A DNA stretch of 33,957 bases from Litorimonas sp. (GTDB taxonomy: Bacteria > Pseudomonadota > Alphaproteobacteria > Caulobacterales > Maricaulaceae): positions 1-33,957 of the forward strand of contig JAPYSU010000024.1 in NCBI GenBank assembly GCA_029936425.1, in the 5' to 3' direction. Shown here in pieces: positions 31,055 to 33,957 of the stretch; the stretch's first letter is position 1, and every line of letters starts with the position of its first letter. A program made the translations under genes and the position numbers. The notes beneath the pieces were generated by a model. It was not told where the DNA came from, made no database searches, and saw only the letters and a program-made list of their open reading frames with translations.

Positions 31055-31269
31055 TTGCTATTGGGCTTAGCAGACATATCTGACGGAGGGCAAGTCACGG
31101 TTTAAAAAATCAATAATCGACAGGCTCTCCCCCTCTTCAAGACGGTTTCCCTAAACAGGCTGACACGGAAATTTTTAAACTTCACCCTGGCGCTTATAAG
31201 GCCGGACGTTTCGATTAGAGCTTGTCGCCGCTCGCCTTCTTGCGTTACTCAGAGGCAAAGGAGTCTTCC

Positions 31270-33348
31270 ATGAAATTACGTCACTTTGCCCTCGCAACCT
31301 CTTTGCTCGCCCTATCCGCCTCGGCCTGTAGCCCCGGCCAAAACGAGGCAGAGACGCCCCAGGCAGAAACCCAAATGGAGCTGCCCGCCCTTGAAGGTCA
31401 GGAAAATTACACCATGCTGATCTCCGGCGTGGATGTCGGCGGCATGGACGTCACCCATACCGGCGGAAAGACGGCGATTGATTTTGAATACCGCAATAAT
31501 GGACGCGGTCCGACGATCAAAGAAGACATCGTCCTCGGTGCGGACGGCATTCCCGATCGCTGGACGATCAAAGGCGCGACGACATTTGGCAGTCAGGTGG
31601 ATGAGAGTTTCGATTTTGACGGAACGACCGCGAATTGGACCGATACAACAGGCACAATTTCGCAAGGCGTGGACGGCTCCCCGCTTTATGTCGCGCAAAA
31701 CCCAAGTCCTTATGCGCTCTGGCTCTACGCCCGTGTGCTATTGGCGGATGCCGATCAGACAATGGCCGTTCTGCCGGGCGGCGACCTATCCCTTCGTAAA
31801 ATAGAGGATTTTGACCTCTCGACCGGTGCAGAGACAGAAACAGTCTCTTCCTATGCCTTGTCCGGTATCGGCATGAACCCGTCCTATTTCGTCGTGGATT
31901 CCGACCAGGAATTTATCGGTATGATTACGCCGGAAACGGCGCTTCTGAAAACGGGCTATGAAACTCACGAAGCGTCCTTGCGAGAGCGCGCGACAGAATA
32001 TTCCGCCCGCCGTTTCGAAGACATTCAGAAACAGGCCGCCCAGACATTTGACGGCCCCGTGCGGATTACAAATGTCCGGGTTTTCGATCCCGAAACGCTC
32101 TCTCTGACGGATCCGGCGTCTGTCGTTTTTGAAGGCAACACGATACAATCCATTGACGCCGCTGACAGTCGGGCGGAGAACGAAACCGTTATTGACGGCG
32201 CTGGCGGGACCCTGATTGCCGGTCTTTATGAAATGCACGGCCATCTGGGCCAGAATAACGCGCTTCTGAACGTCGCGGCCGGTATTACGACGGTTCGCGA
32301 TATGGGCAATGACGACGACGTTCTGGGCGAACTGATCAACAAGATCAAATCCGGCCGTCTCGCCGGACCGCGCATTATCCGAAGCGGCTTTATCGAGGGC
32401 AAAAGCCCGTTCAGCTCCAATTCCGGCACAATTGTCTCCAGCCAGCAAGAAGCCGTCGACGCCGTCAAAGCTTATGGCAATGGAGATTTCTTCCAGATCA
32501 AAATCTACAATTCCATGGACGGAGACTGGGTCCCGGCCATGGTAGAGGAAGCCGAAAAACAAAGCCTTCGCGTCTCGGGCCACGTCCCCGCCTTTTCAAC
32601 CGCCAATGAAATGATTGCGGCCGGATATGACGAGCTTACACATATCAACCAAGTCGTTCTCGGCTGGGTTCTGGAAGAAGACGAAGACCCCAGAACCCTC
32701 CTGCGCGTCACCGCGATGAAACGTCTTCAGGATCTGGATCTCGACGATCCGAAAATCGATGAAACGATTCAGGCCATGGTCGAAAACAATGTCGCCATTG
32801 ATCCGACTCTGACCATTTTCGAGCTTTTCTTTAATGGCCGGAACGGAGAAGAAAATCCGGCCATGGCCGATTTTGTCGACAATATGCCGGTCAGCGAACA
32901 ACGCCAGAGCAAGACGGCTTTCCTCGACATCGCCACGGACGAAGACGACGAAGCGTACAAAGTCGCTTATGACAAGCTCTTGAAAATTGTCACAAGAATG
33001 CACGACGCGGGCATTCAGCTCGTCCCCGGCACGGATTTGGGCGGCTCGTTTTTCCATCACCGTGAATTGGAGCTTTACGAGAATGTCGGCATGAGCGCCG
33101 CCGAAGTTCTGGCATGGGGCACCCAGGGCATGGCCGACTATGTCGGACAGGGCGAACAGCTCGGCTCAATTGAGTCCGGCAAACTCGCCGACTTCTTCTT
33201 GGTGCCGGGCGATCCCACGGAAAATCTGAAAGCGATAAAAGAGATATCCATGGTCGTGAAAGACGGCGTCGTTTACTTCCCAAGTGACATCTACCCCGCC
33301 TTCGGAATTAAACCTTTTGCCGAAGCGCCGACGGTCACAAAACGCTAA
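31270..33348 (+). CDS. Amidohydrolase-family lipoprotein
   Basis: 692 residues. The ATG at 31270 has an AAGGAG site 7 bases upstream and starts a lipoprotein signal ending SASAC (lipidated C20), so I prefer it to a TTG 16 codons upstream. An N-terminal domain of about 260 residues (VGGMDVTHTGGKTAIDFEY, then IKEDIVLGADG) precedes the metal-dependent amidohydrolase barrel. In the barrel the HxH is H323-G-H325 (MHGHLG); H438 (VSGHVPAF), H458 (LTHINQ) and D589 (PGTDLGG) are the likely further metal and catalytic residues. The barrel belongs to the imidazolonepropionase/prolidase-like group; the substrate is unknown, with peptides or amides probable. It is exported and anchored, and divergent from the xylanase. 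Confidence 0.92.
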   Translation: MKLRHFALATSLLALSASACSPGQNEAETPQAETQMELPALEGQENYTMLISGVDVGGMDVTHTGGKTAIDFEYRNNGRGPTIKEDIVLGADGIPDRWTIKGATTFGSQVDESFDFDGTTANWTDTTGTISQGVDGSPLYVAQNPSPYALWLYARVLLADADQTMAVLPGGDLSLRKIEDFDLSTGAETETVSSYALSGIGMNPSYFVVDSDQEFIGMITPETALLKTGYETHEASLRERATEYSARRFEDIQKQAAQTFDGPVRITNVRVFDPETLSLTDPASVVFEGNTIQSIDAADSRAENETVIDGAGGTLIAGLYEMHGHLGQNNALLNVAAGITTVRDMGNDDDVLGELINKIKSGRLAGPRIIRSGFIEGKSPFSSNSGTIVSSQQEAVDAVKAYGNGDFFQIKIYNSMDGDWVPAMVEEAEKQSLRVSGHVPAFSTANEMIAAGYDELTHINQVVLGWVLEEDEDPRTLLRVTAMKRLQDLDLDDPKIDETIQAMVENNVAIDPTLTIFELFFNGRNGEENPAMADFVDNMPVSEQRQSKTAFLDIATDEDDEAYKVAYDKLLKIVTRMHDAGIQLVPGTDLGGSFFHHRELELYENVGMSAAEVLAWGTQGMADYVGQGEQLGSIESGKLADFFLVPGDPTENLKAIKEISMVVKDGVVYFPSDIYPAFGIKPFAEAPTVTKR

Positions 33349-33652
33349 AGGGAGAGCATAAGACGCTGCAAAGGAGAACAAGCCTTTATATAAGGATAAT
33401 AGGTCAAAACAGGTGTGATTGAGGTATTGAAAAGCGATTTCGAATATAGCTTTATCTATCCTTTTGAGTCCTGGCCCTTAATCTATCCACACCCGCTCAC
33501 CCCGCTGAAGAGCGGGGTGCAGACTGTGCGCTTTCGCGGCTTGGCGTAGGTCGACAAATAGAGCGCCTTTCGGAAGAGGCCGTGCGCTCTGCGTACCCTA
33601 AAGGGCAATAGGGCAGGCCATAATGTCTAGCCAGTCAAGATTCCTTTCTAAC
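33349..33652. other. Noncoding stretch with hairpins
   Basis: No credible gene is seen. The first 120 bases are AT-rich. Two hairpins follow: CACCCCGCT/AGCGGGGTG with a GAAG loop (33498-33519), and AGAGCGC/GCGCTCT (33560-33590) enclosing 17 bases. Together with CGCTTTCGCGGC between them the region could be a structured RNA, but it matches no RNA I can name and has no clear promoter or terminator. Confidence 0.4.
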
Positions 33653-33814
33653 CCCCGTCATTACCCGACTTGATCGGGTAATCCATGCGGTGTGGGTTAC
33701 GTTGAATGGGGTATTAGCGAAGGCATTCTTTCCAACAGCATACGTCATTGCAAACGCTCAAAGATAGAAACAGTACCGCATGGATTCCCCGCTCGGGGGC
33801 GGGAAATGACGGGG
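33653..33814. repeat. 162-bp inverted-repeat element
   Basis: The left arm (33653-33691) begins CCCCGTCATT and ends AATCCATGCGGT. The right arm (33775-33814) is its near-exact reverse complement at both ends, beginning ACCGCATGGATT and ending ATGACGGGG. Each arm has its own small hairpin in the middle (CCCGA/TCGGG on the left), where the two arms differ. The 83-bp centre is unrelated and codes for nothing. It looks like a pair of inverted dispersed intergenic repeats or a miniature element without transposase. Confidence 0.75.
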
Positions 33815-33957
33815 ATTGGAAGTTAATCCTCACTTATCCTGACAAACACCCTGCCCTTTCAATCCCTTACAGAAAATCTTAGAGATAGATCCTCACTTTC
33901 TATTTTGCCCTTATATTCAAAATTGTTCTTTTGCTCATGGACAGGAAGACGTCACCT
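33815..33957. other. Window end, no gene assigned
   Basis: AT-rich tail. An ATG at 33937 on the plus strand (MDRKTSP, running off the end) lacks a ribosome site. On the minus strand a frame ending in TAG at 33901-33903 could be the tail of a gene outside the window. Neither can be decided from the bases present. Confidence 0.25.

Noticed and set aside
31786..32583. 265-codon open frame on the minus strand
   Set aside because: Antisense to the amidohydrolase; no ribosome site or domain.
33478..33597. 39-codon open stretch on the minus strand in the last spacer
   Set aside because: It has no ATG or ribosome site, is bounded by a TAG, and lies over hairpins, so a noncoding reading is more likely.
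33823..33837. CtrA-like TTAA-N7-TTAT
   Set aside because: One mismatch in the second half and no gene start nearby.

Overview
The window reads as chromosomal DNA of an alphaproteobacterium related to Caulobacter and Hyphomonas/Maricaulis. The evidence is the cell-cycle kinase CckA, GTTC-N7-GTTC LexA boxes, a TTAA-N7-TTAAC CtrA box next to GANTC (CcrM) sites, a single-cysteine DksA, the order eno-ftsB-pdhA, and lipoproteins beside a TonB-dependent receptor. Base composition is moderate, with two clearly AT-rich genes. The genus cannot be fixed from the sequence alone. I see no rRNA, tRNA, insertion sequence or CRISPR array.

Layout. 1-3895 (minus): rpmF, eno, ftsB, pdhA, a DUF3291 protein and a MAPEG membrane protein cut by the window edge; the last three are linked by overlapping stop/start codons. 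4041-5066 (plus): an HDAC-like deacetylase or acetylpolyamine amidohydrolase, converging on an AT-rich DUF4262 gene. 5053-12879 (minus): cckA, recA, alaS, arfB and the DUF4262 gene, covering cell-cycle control, DNA repair and translation/ribosome rescue. 13023-19164 (plus): two tandem DUF885 metallopeptidase-like lipoproteins and a TonB-dependent receptor, a likely surface uptake or processing cluster. 19202-21047: a three-gene operon (VOC, DUF1428, AHSA1-type SRPBCC) divergent from a MarR-family regulator. 21082-25526 (minus): an RND efflux adaptor and pump. 25739-28837: dksA (minus), a MoxR-type AAA ATPase and dnaB (plus). 28918-29760: an AT-rich orphan gene. 29816-33348: a GH10 xylanase lipoprotein (minus) divergent from an amidohydrolase lipoprotein (plus). 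33349-33957: noncoding DNA with hairpins and a 162-bp inverted-repeat element.

The most informative part is the control DNA. A consensus CtrA site and three GANTC sites sit just upstream of ftsB. LexA boxes that agree at 13 of 15 bases precede both recA and dnaB, and the dnaB leader also carries three DnaA-box-like 9-mers. The alaS promoter lies on a perfect 14-bp-arm palindrome, which recalls AlaRS autorepression in E. coli. The MarR gene has a near-consensus promoter, a 7-7-7 palindromic operator and an apparently leaderless start. The RND operon and the xylanase each have a perfect palindrome at or near their promoters. The best candidate for an undescribed protein system is the AT-rich orphan at 28918-29760, whose function I do not know.
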